DNA from: Shouchella clausii
GTDB taxonomy: Bacteria; Bacillota; Bacilli; Bacillales; Bacillaceae_D
Direction of reading: 5' to 3'
Length of the DNA stretch: 64,000 nt
NCBI RefSeq assembly: GCF_001598215.1
Contig: NZ_BCXJ01000001.1
Coordinates: 1,116,001 to 1,180,000 of the forward strand
Shown one piece after another: positions 1 to 8,170 of this stretch. Position 1 is the stretch's first letter; every line of letters starts with the position of its first letter. The notes below the pieces were generated by a model. That model was not told the DNA's origin. It did no database searches and was given only the letters and a program-made list of their open reading frames with translations. Made by a program: the position numbers and the translations under genes.

Positions 1-440
1 AGATGTGGCTTGGCAGTTCCAACACTGCTTTATTTTCCCTCATTTTAATGAGCTGGCTGACTGGGCATGGGGCCGGTGTGATTTTATATTTGGCTGCCCT
101 CGGGGGTATCCCTAAATCGCTGTATGAGGCAGCCGACATTGACCATGCCAGTCCCTTATCCCAGTTTTTCAATATTACATTGCCTTTGCTCAAACCGACA
201 ACGCTTTATTTGCTCGTAATGGGCATCATTACCTCGTTCCAAGTGTTCATGAGCATTTATTTAATGACACAAGGCGGTCCGAACTTTGCGACAACAACGA
301 TTGCCTATTTAATTTATGTACATGCATTTGAATATTACCAATTTGGCCTTGCAGCTGCAGAGTCGTTCGCTTTAGGGATCGTGATTATTGTTGCCTCTGT
401 ATTTCAATTCAAGTTAATGGCAAGCGACGTAGAATTTTGA
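1..440 (+). CDS. sugar ABC transporter permease, MalF type (5' end outside window)
   Basis: This is the C-terminal part of an inner-membrane subunit of a carbohydrate ABC importer; the gene begins before base 1. The visible part has the binding-protein-dependent permease EAA loop (EAADIDHASPLSQFF ... LPLLKP), which couples the permease to the ATPase, followed by two hydrophobic segments. The stop is TGA at 438-440. A second permease starts 15 bases downstream and an ATPase follows, so it is the MalF-like half of a heterodimeric permease. The substrate cannot be told from the sequence. The family call is firm. Confidence 0.9.
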   Translation, partial: MWLGSSNTALFSLILMSWLTGHGAGVILYLAALGGIPKSLYEAADIDHASPLSQFFNITLPLLKPTTLYLLVMGIITSFQVFMSIYLMTQGGPNFATTTIAYLIYVHAFEYYQFGLAAAESFALGIVIIVASVFQFKLMASDVEF

Positions 441-455
441 CTGGAGGTGGTTGCC

Positions 456-1331
456 ATGAACCAACCAGCGGCAAGCACAAAGGTGCCTCTTAACCGCCCG
501 CCTGAACGAAAGGCAATAGCCGCAAAAATGGTCAGTTACGCACTTTTGTTGTGTTGGATTGTTATTACGCTGATCCCGCTTTACTGGATGCTGGTCATGT
601 CGTTTAAGGATACAGCAGTGGCGTCTTCCTTTACTCCTGAGTGGTTCCCAAAGAATCCATCGATTGCTACATACGTGCGTTTTTTCACGGAAACCGATGC
701 CGTCCGTTGGCTGTTGAATAGCCTGTTTGTGTCATCTGTATTGACGCTAACCAATGTGTTGTTTTGCTCTTTGGCAGGCTATGCGTTTGCGAAGTTGCGA
801 TTCCCAGGGCGGAACACGATCTTTTGGCTTCTCCTTGGAACGATGATGATCCCGGCGCAAGTGACATTGATTCCTGTTTATATTATTGTTGTCAACACGT
901 TGCAGCTAGGCAATACATATACCGCAATCATGCTACCGATGTTTGCTACAGTTGGGAACATCTTTTTGATGAAACAATACATGTCGACTTTGCCGTCATC
1001 GCTCATTCAAGCGGCACGGATTGATGGTTGCAGCGAGTGGCATATTTTTTACAAAATCATTTTGCCGATTTCAAAACCAGGTTTAGCTGTGTTGGCTATT
1101 TTTACATTTGTGGCGACATGGAATGAATTTTTTTGGCCTTTTCTTGTCACACAAACGAGTTCGATGCGGACGATTCAAATTGGTTTGGCTAGTTTTAAAT
1201 TTGCCGATGCCACTGATTTCGGGGCAATGATGGCTGGTTCTGTGGTTGCAGCGCTGCCGATGTTTCTATTGTTTTTCTCGCTGCAAAAGTATTTTTTGCA
1301 AGGTATTACCATTGGTGCCGTGAAAGGATAG
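456..1331 (+). CDS. sugar ABC transporter permease, MalG type
   Basis: Second integral-membrane subunit of the sugar importer, 291 residues with about six membrane segments. The EAA loop reads QAARIDGCSEWHIFYKIILP and the C terminus has the usual MalG-type ending GITIGAVKG. The reading frame opens at a GTG (447), but the ribosome site CTGGAGGTGG lies at 441-450, so ATG 456 is the better start. It lies between the MalF-like permease and the ATPase with very short gaps, as in one operon. Confidence 0.93.
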   Translation: MNQPAASTKVPLNRPPERKAIAAKMVSYALLLCWIVITLIPLYWMLVMSFKDTAVASSFTPEWFPKNPSIATYVRFFTETDAVRWLLNSLFVSSVLTLTNVLFCSLAGYAFAKLRFPGRNTIFWLLLGTMMIPAQVTLIPVYIIVVNTLQLGNTYTAIMLPMFATVGNIFLMKQYMSTLPSSLIQAARIDGCSEWHIFYKIILPISKPGLAVLAIFTFVATWNEFFWPFLVTQTSSMRTIQIGLASFKFADATDFGAMMAGSVVAALPMFLLFFSLQKYFLQGITIGAVKG

Positions 1332-1338
1332 GTGAAAA

Positions 1339-2433
1339 ATGGCGACGATTGTATTTGATCGCATTACCAAAACATTTGTTGACGAAAAGCGCGGAGGCAC
1401 CTTTACAGCCGTGAAAGACGCTACGTTTACGATCAACGAGAAAGAATTTCTTGTTTTTGTCGGCCCCTCAGGCTGTGGCAAGACGACATCGCTGCGGATG
1501 ATTGCTGGTCTTGAAAAGCAAACAGAGGGCAACATCTATATAGACGGCCAACTTGTTAACCACGTCCATCCAAAAGACCGCGACATTGCAATGGTGTTCC
1601 AAGATTATGCGCTTTATCCTCATATGACGATTAAAGAAAATTTAAGTTTTGGCTTAAAGAATATGAAAATCGACAAAAGCATCATTGACGAAAAGGTCCG
1701 TTATGCATCAAACATTTTAGGGCTGGATGACTTGCTTGAACGGAAGCCTAAAGAGTTATCTGGAGGGCAACGACAACGTGTCGCTCTTGGCCGTGCCATT
1801 GTCCGTGACCCAAAAGTATTTTTATTTGATGAACCCCTTTCCAACCTTGACGCGAAACTGCGTGTGCAAATGCGGATTGAATTGGCTGAGCTTCATCAAC
1901 GCCTTGGGGCGACAATTGTCTATGTCACCCATGACCAAGTAGAGGCGATGACATTAGGTGAACGGATTGTGGTTATGAATAAAGGCGAGATCCAACAAAT
2001 TGCTTCGCCACAAGAACTGTATGCCAAACCAGCGAATATGTTTGTTGGCGGCTTTATTGGTTCGCCGGCGATGAATTTTTTGGAGGCAAAAATTGTCTCG
2101 GATCAGCATCTTCAAGTTGGAAACAGCAAATGGCCTTTGGCCCCAGCATTGAAACAAAAAATTGCTAGCTACATTGGCAAAGACGTCGTATGTGGCATTC
2201 GTCCAGAACATATCCGTCTTATAGCTGAAGGCGATGGCCACGCTACTGTAACGGTGCGCGTATGTGAGCATTTGGGCTCGGAAAACTTAATTTATTTTTC
2301 TTTAAACGGCACAAATACGATTGCAAAAGTATCAGGGGAATCATTTGTCCAGGCTGGAGAAGAAGTGTCTGTTTCTCTACAAATGGATAAAATCCATTTG
2401 TTCGATAAAACAAGCCAACTACGAATAGGGTGA
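1339..2433 (+). CDS. ABC transporter ATP-binding protein, UgpC/MsmX family
   Basis: ATPase subunit of a carbohydrate importer, 364 residues. Walker A is GPSGCGKTT, the signature is LSGGQRQRVALGRAI and Walker B is FLFDEPLSNLDAKLR. A C-terminal TOBE/OB regulatory region follows (about residue 240 onward, CGIRPEHIRL). It starts 7 bases after the MalG-like permease with AGGTG just upstream. In this family one ATPase can energise several importers (MsmX in B. subtilis). The neighbouring importer at 4669-8168 has no ATPase gene, so this protein may serve both; that is inference. Confidence 0.94.
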   Translation: MATIVFDRITKTFVDEKRGGTFTAVKDATFTINEKEFLVFVGPSGCGKTTSLRMIAGLEKQTEGNIYIDGQLVNHVHPKDRDIAMVFQDYALYPHMTIKENLSFGLKNMKIDKSIIDEKVRYASNILGLDDLLERKPKELSGGQRQRVALGRAIVRDPKVFLFDEPLSNLDAKLRVQMRIELAELHQRLGATIVYVTHDQVEAMTLGERIVVMNKGEIQQIASPQELYAKPANMFVGGFIGSPAMNFLEAKIVSDQHLQVGNSKWPLAPALKQKIASYIGKDVVCGIRPEHIRLIAEGDGHATVTVRVCEHLGSENLIYFSLNGTNTIAKVSGESFVQAGEEVSVSLQMDKIHLFDKTSQLRIG

Positions 2434-2437
2434 GTCT

Positions 2438-3130
2438 ATGTTTTCAGTGACAGCACTTTTGCGGATAACGGCAAAGGATTTATACCAATACGTTGTTTCG
2501 GTCGTTGCTATTAGCTTGTTCGTTTCGATGATCATGTTGCCAGGCATCTTGTTTTTGCCTTGGCAGTTGGCGATTGCTTTTGCCTTGTTTGCCGGTGGGC
2601 CAGTTTGGTTTGGCGCGAGCAAAGCAGTTGAGACCATGCTGCAGGAGGAAAAGGCATCAACGATTTTAACGTTTTTAAAAGCAACGAAAACCCATTGTTT
2701 CCAAGGAATCGCCTTTGCTTGCTTTTTCGGCATATTTGTTTTGATTGTCGTTTCTTCTTGGTGGTTGTGGGCCGTCGAAGGCACATGGTTTGCCTTTGCA
2801 ATTGCCTGTTTTCAAACGTATTTTGCTGGCATGGTTGCTTTAAGCCAGCTTTATACGGTGCCGCTCGCAATAAAATACGGGCTAAAATTGCCAAAAGCGA
2901 TGCTCGTGAGCATTAAATTGTTGTTAGCAAACCCCCTTTATACGATTGGCGCTTTTCTTCAACTGATTTTGTTTACTGCGCTGCTGTCTGTGACCATTGT
3001 TGGCAATGCGCTCTTACTTCCGGGTGTGGCGGCAGTGTTCGTAAGCAGAATGACGAGCGGTGCTATTAGTCGATCTGATTTAGTAGACAACGGGGATGTT
3101 GTTCAGCAACAACCTAGTTCACACTGCTAG
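2438..3130 (+). CDS. DUF624 (YesL-like) membrane protein
   Basis: Integral-membrane protein of 230 residues with about five hydrophobic segments. It has the DUF624 look: long aliphatic helices with conserved Trp/Gly near residues 40-60 and a short polar C-terminal tail. Members, YesL among them, are typically encoded beside sugar ABC importers in Bacillaceae and have no proven activity. It starts at ATG 2438, four bases after the ATPase stop, so it is the last gene of the importer operon. Confidence 0.8.
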   Translation: MFSVTALLRITAKDLYQYVVSVVAISLFVSMIMLPGILFLPWQLAIAFALFAGGPVWFGASKAVETMLQEEKASTILTFLKATKTHCFQGIAFACFFGIFVLIVVSSWWLWAVEGTWFAFAIACFQTYFAGMVALSQLYTVPLAIKYGLKLPKAMLVSIKLLLANPLYTIGAFLQLILFTALLSVTIVGNALLLPGVAAVFVSRMTSGAISRSDLVDNGDVVQQQPSSHC

Positions 3131-3252
3131 CATATGTGTAACATGCAGCATCTCCAATTAAGCTGCAATAAAGCTTTCGGCACGGCACCGGTACTAATTG
3201 CCCTATGTCAATGAATCGAAAAGCAAAGAGTGGCAGACCATGTGTTGGTTGT

Positions 3253-3281
3253 TTGATACGTCGGTAAGAAAACGCTTTAAA
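3253..3281 (+). promoter_or_regulatory. candidate promoter with overlapping cre-like site for the small ORF
   Basis: TTGATA (3253-3258), 17 bases, then TTTAAA (3276-3281). An alternative extended -10, TGGTATAAA, lies at 3286-3293. A cre-like sequence AAGAAAACGCTTTAA (3266-3280; one mismatch to the core WTGAAARCGYTTW) covers the spacer and -10, so CcpA repression is plausible. Confidence 0.4.
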
Positions 3282-3336
3282 AAATGGTATAAACCAGCCC
3301 TTTTTTGTTTAAGATGCTAAAAAGGGGTGCTTGCAG

Positions 3337-3453
3337 ATGAAGGATCGCCATATGCAAGACGGACGGTTTGTTTTAGGGCTTATTTGGGGTACGTTGATTA
3401 GCTTGCCGATTTGGATTATCCTCTTATTCATTGGTTACTGGCTTTTTTTCTAG
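3337..3453 (+). CDS. small hydrophobic membrane peptide, 38 residues
   Basis: An ATG at 3337 preceded by AAAGGGG (3321-3327) opens a 38-codon frame ending in TAG 3451-3453. The peptide has a charged N terminus (MKDRHMQDGR) followed by about 28 hydrophobic residues rich in Trp, Leu and Ile, so it is a single-pass membrane peptide. A rho-independent terminator begins four bases after the stop, and a candidate promoter lies about 60 bases upstream, so the transcript looks monocistronic. The SD also lies in the 3' arm of a possible hairpin (CCCTTTTT about 3298-3305 with AAAAAGGG about 3319-3326). I do not recognise a family. Confidence 0.55.
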   Translation: MKDRHMQDGRFVLGLIWGTLISLPIWIILLFIGYWLFF

Positions 3454-3456
3454 CTT

Positions 3457-3486
3457 GCCTATTGCCATATGGCTCTAGGCTTTTTT
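3457..3486 (+). terminator. rho-independent terminator after small ORF
   Basis: Hairpin GCCTA ... GCCAT/ATGGC ... TAGGC (3457-3480) followed by six T (3481-3486). It ends the 38-residue gene and separates it from the LacI-type regulator. Confidence 0.7.
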
Positions 3487-3487
3487 A

Positions 3488-3516
3488 TTGTGTGAAAGCG
3501 CTGGCTTCATTAATAT
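3488..3516 (+). promoter_or_regulatory. promoter with cre-like spacer for the LacI-type regulator
   Basis: TTGTGT (3488-3493), 17 bases, TAATAT (3511-3516). The spacer contains TGAAAGCGCT (3493-3502), the left half of a cre (CcpA) site. The right half is weaker. Confidence 0.45.
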
Positions 3517-3536
3517 AGAAGGCAGAAGAATAGGGG

Positions 3537-4526
3537 GTGTTTAAAATAAAGCCGAAAATTAGCGATGTGGCCAAAGCGGCAGGTGTTTCGCCCACCACTG
3601 TTTCGCGGGTAATGAACAAACGTGGCTACATAAGTGAAGAAACACGCCAAAAGGTTTATGACGCAATGAAAAAGTTAAACTATATTCCGAATGATTTAGC
3701 ACGCTCGCTTTACAATAAACGCTCCAATTTAATTGGCTTGATTATTCCAACAACCGCTAACCCGTTTTACGGGGAACTAACAGCGCGGATTGAACATTTT
3801 TGCGCGCTTGCTGGATTAAAAGTGCTTCTTTGCAATAGTTTACATAACGCAGAAAAAGAAGCACATTACTGGGAAATGCTGCGGCGCAATCAAGTGGATG
3901 GCGTGATCGTCTGTACATACAACCGTGGATTAATCGACGTGTCTGAGCAAATGCCTACAGTTGCATTTGACCACTATTTATCAAGTGGGATCCCAGTTAT
4001 TAGTTCCGATAATTATGCAGGGGGAAAACTTGCTGCCGCCACGCTGATCGAAGCCGGTTGTAAATGCATCGTTCATATTAATGGGCCTGCTGAACTAGAG
4101 ACGCCTGCCAATCTTCGGCGCAGCGGTTATGAAGCAGTCATGCAACGCTATGGTTTGCCAGCTATGACCTATGAGATTCGTAGCATTTTGTCACAAGCGG
4201 AAGCAGAAGCTGCGATTTGTGCTTTGTTTGATCACCAACCAAACATGGATGGTGTCTTTGCAAGCGACGATAGCATCGCTCTAAAGGTGATCCAAGAAGC
4301 GCGGCGCCGTAACAAGCGTGTTCCTGAAGATGTGAAAGTGATCGGATATGACGGCACGGAGTTCGTCCGTCAGCATGTGCCGGAACTAACAACAATCAAG
4401 CAGCCGATGGCCACGATGGCAGAGACAGCTGTGCAAATTCTCATTCAGCAAATAGAACAACCAGATAAGGCGCTAGAAAAAGAATATGTGCATAGCATTG
4501 AATTAGTAAGAGGGCATAGTGTATGA
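3537..4526 (+). CDS. LacI/GalR family transcriptional regulator
   Basis: DNA-binding sugar-responsive repressor, 329 residues from GTG. The N-terminal LacI helix-turn-helix (ISDVAKAAGVSPTTVSRVMN, about residues 8-27) and hinge helix (PNDLARSL, about 52-59) are followed by a periplasmic-binding-protein-like effector domain. It is encoded just upstream of the fructosidase/importer operon, whose promoter carries two CCGG-centred palindromes of LacI type, so it very likely controls that operon and perhaps senses a fructan-derived sugar. The start is uncertain: AGGGGGTG overlaps the GTG and is ideally spaced for an ATA codon at 3546 instead. Confidence 0.93.
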   Translation: MFKIKPKISDVAKAAGVSPTTVSRVMNKRGYISEETRQKVYDAMKKLNYIPNDLARSLYNKRSNLIGLIIPTTANPFYGELTARIEHFCALAGLKVLLCNSLHNAEKEAHYWEMLRRNQVDGVIVCTYNRGLIDVSEQMPTVAFDHYLSSGIPVISSDNYAGGKLAAATLIEAGCKCIVHINGPAELETPANLRRSGYEAVMQRYGLPAMTYEIRSILSQAEAEAAICALFDHQPNMDGVFASDDSIALKVIQEARRRNKRVPEDVKVIGYDGTEFVRQHVPELTTIKQPMATMAETAVQILIQQIEQPDKALEKEYVHSIELVRGHSV

Positions 4527-4535
4527 ATAAAGCAT

Positions 4536-4580
4536 AGGCAAAAAACATCATTGCCGAACAATCGGAGATGTTTTTTGCCT
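4536..4580 (+). terminator. rho-independent terminator of the LacI-type gene
   Basis: Perfect 14-base inverted repeat AGGCAAAAAACATC (4536-4549) / GATGTTTTTTGCCT (4567-4580), with a T tract inside the 3' arm and continuing in the downstream ATTTTA. Confidence 0.75.
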
Positions 4581-4628
4581 GATTTTATGTCAACCGGTTG
4601 ACATATGAAACCGGTTGACATAAAATCA
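4580..4628 (+). promoter_or_regulatory. nested palindromic operators over the fructosidase operon promoter
   Basis: TGTCAACCGGTTGACA (4588-4603) is a perfect 16-base palindrome. A second, imperfect copy ATGAAACCGGTTGACA (4605-4620) lies 17 bases centre to centre downstream. The whole block is also a perfect 20-base inverted repeat: 4580-4599 against 4609-4628, with a 9-base spacer. The CCGG centre is typical of LacI-family operators. The promoter elements lie within the block. Confidence 0.75.
4598..4626 (+). promoter_or_regulatory. sigma-A promoter of the fructosidase/importer operon
   Basis: TTGACA (4598-4603), exactly 17 bases, TAAAAT (4621-4626). The -35 is consensus and the -10 has one mismatch. 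The -35 is the right half of operator 1, and operator 2 fills the spacer, so bound repressor would block polymerase. Confidence 0.7.
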
Positions 4629-4630
4629 TC

Positions 4631-4646
4631 TTGAAAGCGCTTTTCA
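4631..4646 (+). promoter_or_regulatory. cre site (CcpA)
   Basis: TTGAAAGCGCTTTTCA fits the consensus WTGAAARCGYTTWNN without mismatch. It starts five bases after the -10, so it covers the transcription start, a position used for catabolite repression. Confidence 0.75.
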
Positions 4647-4668
4647 TAATAGGGGAGGTGGGAAACAG

Positions 4669-5640
4669 ATGTCTGTCGTACAGCCATCGCGCATAAAGGA
4701 CAATCGTGCCAGATTGGGGCACATTCAACCACAAAAACAGAAAAAGTTCGTCCGTGTGCTTCGTAGTTGGCAATTATATGTGTTGTTGGCGCCAACGATC
4801 ATTTACTTTCTTATATTTAAGTATTACCCCATGTATGGGTTGCAAATTGCGTTTAAAAATTACTTGCCAAGTTTAGGAGTATGGGGCAGTGAATGGGTGG
4901 GGTTTGACCACTTTCTACGCTTCTTTCAGTCTTATCAATTTTGGACTATTTTGGAAAACACACTTGTTTTAAGCATTTATGAACTTGCAGTTGGGTTTCC
5001 GCTGCCAATCCTATTGGCATTAATGCTAAACATGCTTATCAGCCACAAATATAAACGATTTCTCCAAACAGTCGTGTATGCACCCCATTTCATCTCTGTT
5101 GTTGTCTTAGTAGGAATCTTATTTGTTTTTTTATCGCCATCAAGTGGATTAATCAATCATTTGATTGGATTGTTTGGCGGCGAACCAATCAATTTTATGG
5201 CGAGTCCAGAGTGGTTCAAAACGTTATATGTGTTCTCTGGCGTTTGGCAAGGAACGGGCTTTGCAGCGATTATTTATTTGGCTGCATTGAGCGGGGTCGA
5301 TCCATCTTTGCATGAAGCGGCGGTGATGGACGGCGCCAGTAAGTTTAAACGAATGCTACATATTGATATCCCAGCGATTATGCCGATTTCCGTTATCATG
5401 TTAATTTTAGCGCTAGGAAACTTGATGAACATCGGGTTTGAAAAGGCGCTATTGATGCAAACACCGCTAAATAAAGAATCATCTAATATTATTGCAACGT
5501 ATGTGTACGAGGTCGGCATCCAGCAAGCGCAATATAGTTTTGGCACAGCAGTAGGGTTATTTAATGCCATCATTAACTTGATTTTGCTTGTCACAGTCAA
5601 CCAAATCGCACGAAAAATGTCCGACAGTAGTTTGTGGTAG
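4669..5640 (+). CDS. ABC transporter permease, LplB/YteP type
   Basis: Integral-membrane subunit of an oligosaccharide importer, 323 residues. It has the LplB-type N terminus (basic stretch, then LYVLLAPTIIYFLIFKYYPMYG, about 40-61), six predicted membrane helices, and the EAA loop HEAAVMDGASKFKRMLHIDIP (about 219-239). RBS GGGGAGGTGG lies 9 bases before ATG 4669. It is the first gene of the operon controlled by the nested operators; partners are the YtcP-like permease and the binding lipoprotein that follow. Confidence 0.94.
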   Translation: MSVVQPSRIKDNRARLGHIQPQKQKKFVRVLRSWQLYVLLAPTIIYFLIFKYYPMYGLQIAFKNYLPSLGVWGSEWVGFDHFLRFFQSYQFWTILENTLVLSIYELAVGFPLPILLALMLNMLISHKYKRFLQTVVYAPHFISVVVLVGILFVFLSPSSGLINHLIGLFGGEPINFMASPEWFKTLYVFSGVWQGTGFAAIIYLAALSGVDPSLHEAAVMDGASKFKRMLHIDIPAIMPISVIMLILALGNLMNIGFEKALLMQTPLNKESSNIIATYVYEVGIQQAQYSFGTAVGLFNAIINLILLVTVNQIARKMSDSSLW

Positions 5641-5653
5641 GGGGAAAGATCGA

Positions 5654-6544
5654 ATGGATAAATGGAAACGGACAAGAGGAGATAAGGCGTTTGATATAGT
5701 CAATATCACGTTGCTGACAATTGGCTGCCTGCTTGTGTTATATCCACTTTACTTTATTGTGATTGCCTCGATAAGCGATCCAAACCGTGTCTTTGCCGGA
5801 GATGTACTCCTATTGCCAAAGGATATTACGTTTGATGGCTTTAAGCGTATTTTTCAAGATGACAATATTGTAAATGGTTTTAAAAATACACTTCTATACG
5901 CAACACTTGGTACTGCGATAAGCGTGTCGCTGACGGTCACCTCTGGATACGCTCTTTCCCGTAAAGATTTGCCAGGACGCCATATCATTATGATGTTTTT
6001 GGTGGTTACGTTGTTTTTCCATGGAGGAATGATTCCAACGTATCTTGTCGTTCGCGATTTAGGAATGGTGAATACGATTTGGGCAATGGTAATTCCGAAT
6101 GCAGTTGGGTTATGGAATGTCATTATTTGCCGTACTTTTTTTCAGACATCGATTCCGAAAGACATGCTAGAGGCAGCACAAATTGATGGCTGTAATGATT
6201 TTCGTTTCTTTGCAAAAATTGTTTTGCCGTTGTCAAAGCCTATTATTGCCGTCATGGTGCTTTTTCACGTCGTCACTCATTGGAACTCTTTTTTTGATGC
6301 GTTGATTTACTTGAATAATGATTCGCTTTATCCGTTGCAATTAATTTTACGAAATTTGCTCATCCAAAGTGAGGCATCGACGCAAATGATTGGCGACATT
6401 GAATCGAACCAAGTGCAGCTTGCTGTGGCAGAACAAATTAAATACGGAGTCATTATCGTTTCGTCTTTACCGTTGCTTGTTTTGTACCCATTTTTGCAAA
6501 AATATTTTGTAAAAGGCGTTATGATTGGATCGATTAAAGGTTAA
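5654..6544 (+). CDS. ABC transporter permease, YtcP/LplC type
   Basis: Second permease of the oligosaccharide importer, 296 residues. The reading frame is open from 5588 within the previous gene, but the start with a ribosome site (GGGGGAAAG, about 5640-5648) is ATG 5654, giving MDKWKRTRGDKAFDIV. The EAA loop is EAAQIDGCNDFRFFAKIVLP and the C terminus is KGVMIGSIKG. The gap to the upstream permease is 13 bases. Confidence 0.94.
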   Translation: MDKWKRTRGDKAFDIVNITLLTIGCLLVLYPLYFIVIASISDPNRVFAGDVLLLPKDITFDGFKRIFQDDNIVNGFKNTLLYATLGTAISVSLTVTSGYALSRKDLPGRHIIMMFLVVTLFFHGGMIPTYLVVRDLGMVNTIWAMVIPNAVGLWNVIICRTFFQTSIPKDMLEAAQIDGCNDFRFFAKIVLPLSKPIIAVMVLFHVVTHWNSFFDALIYLNNDSLYPLQLILRNLLIQSEASTQMIGDIESNQVQLAVAEQIKYGVIIVSSLPLLVLYPFLQKYFVKGVMIGSIKG

Positions 6545-6563
6545 CAAAAGGGGGAAAACGCGT

Positions 6564-8168
6564 ATGAAAAAATGGACCACATGTTTGCTTGTTTCTGTCA
6601 TTGCTTTGTCTGCCTGCAATAACGAATCAAGCAACAAGGAAAATCACAATGCCGAGAAAGTAGAATTTAATGAAACCGGGCTGCCTCTTGTCGACGAAGG
6701 AGTTGATGTGTCTTTACAGTTTGTCTCGCCAAAGTCCGCATTGGCGCCAAATTTTGGTGAAATGACGATCTTTCAAGAGCTCGAAAAGATGACCAATGTC
6801 CACATTGACTGGAACAATATTCCAGGGGATGGCTACGCTGAGAGGAAGAATTTAATGCTTGCCAGCAATGATTTGCCTGATGCTTTTTACAATGCTGGTT
6901 TTAGTGATTATGACCTTGTCCGCTATGGTCGTGATGGCGCCATTATCCCTCTTGAAGGCTTAATTGAAGAATACGCGCCGAACTTACAAAAGATTTTAGA
7001 TGAACGCCCTGAACTGTTGGCTGTTTTAACAGCTCCAGATGGACATATTTATTCATTGCCGCGAGTAGAAGAGATGGGGCTTGTTCCCTATGCAAATTTT
7101 ACAGCGATTAACCAGGCTTGGCTTGATGAAGTAGGGCTTGAAAAACCGGAAACGTTGGATGAACTTCGCGAAGCATTAAGGGCTTTCCGCGAGCATGATG
7201 TGAATGGAAGCGGCAAAGCTGATGAAGGATTGAGCTTTACGCCAAATGACGGATTCCAAGGCTATTTAGGCGACTTTTTTGCGGCCTTTGGGCTGCCTGA
7301 TAACCCGAACAAAATAGTTGTAAAGGACGGGGAAGTCATTTTTACAGCCGTTCAAAATGAGTATAAAGAAGCGATCGCGTATTTCCATGAATGGTTTGCA
7401 GAAGGGTTGATCGACCAAGAAGTGTTTACCCACGACACAGGACAGTTTTTGGCCAAAGGTAAACAAGATCCTAACCCTTTAGGTGCCTTTATTTTTTGGG
7501 AAATTGAGTCTGTTGTCGGCTTAGAACGAGCTGAGGATTATGTCTTGCTTGGTCCCCTTGAGGGGCCGAATGGCGAGCGGATGTATGGGCGTTCTAACCA
7601 TCATGAGCATCATCGCGGTGCCTTTGTCATTACATCGGCGAATGAAAATCCAGAGTTGACAATGAGATGGGTCGACCAACTATATGACCCACACTTGTCC
7701 GCCCAGATTAACTGGGGGCCAATTGGTGAGATTTATGAGGAAGATGAAAATGGCATGCTTGTGAATAAAGAACTGCCAGAAGGGATCACTATGGGCGAGT
7801 TTCGTGAAAAAGTGGCGCCGATGGGCCCGTCTGTTGTATTAGAAGAACATTTTGGCACTGTAGTAGATATGGAGCCACGGGCTAAACAGCGACTTCAAGA
7901 TATTGAAACGTATTATGCTGATTTTATTTGGGAAGAGAGCTACCCAAATGTCTTTATGAACGAAGAAGAGCTAGACCGGTTGCATTTCCTAGAGGCGGAT
8001 TTAATGGATGTCGTTGAGCGAAATTATGCCCGTTGGCTTATGGAAGGCGGTATCGAAGAGGAATGGGAAGCCTACGTAAACCAGCTGTATGAAATGGGCT
8101 TAGAAGAATGGCTGCAAATCCGCCAAGATGCGTATGACCGCTATTATGAACAAATGGAGAGCCAATAA
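6564..8168 (+). CDS. extracellular solute-binding lipoprotein (LipO/YtcQ type)
   Basis: Substrate-capturing lipoprotein of the importer, 534 residues, in the large binding-protein class that pairs with LplB/YtcP permeases. Signal sequence MKKWTTCLLVSVIALSAC ends in a lipobox (LSAC, Cys about 18), followed by an Asn/Ser-rich linker. The start is ATG 6564 with AAAGGGGGAAAA upstream; the frame extends further upstream into the permease gene without a ribosome site. The mature protein is very acidic. Its position before two fructosidases suggests a fructan oligosaccharide ligand (inference). Confidence 0.93.
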   Translation: MKKWTTCLLVSVIALSACNNESSNKENHNAEKVEFNETGLPLVDEGVDVSLQFVSPKSALAPNFGEMTIFQELEKMTNVHIDWNNIPGDGYAERKNLMLASNDLPDAFYNAGFSDYDLVRYGRDGAIIPLEGLIEEYAPNLQKILDERPELLAVLTAPDGHIYSLPRVEEMGLVPYANFTAINQAWLDEVGLEKPETLDELREALRAFREHDVNGSGKADEGLSFTPNDGFQGYLGDFFAAFGLPDNPNKIVVKDGEVIFTAVQNEYKEAIAYFHEWFAEGLIDQEVFTHDTGQFLAKGKQDPNPLGAFIFWEIESVVGLERAEDYVLLGPLEGPNGERMYGRSNHHEHHRGAFVITSANENPELTMRWVDQLYDPHLSAQINWGPIGEIYEEDENGMLVNKELPEGITMGEFREKVAPMGPSVVLEEHFGTVVDMEPRAKQRLQDIETYYADFIWEESYPNVFMNEEELDRLHFLEADLMDVVERNYARWLMEGGIEEEWEAYVNQLYEMGLEEWLQIRQDAYDRYYEQMESQ

Positions 8169-8170
8169 GA

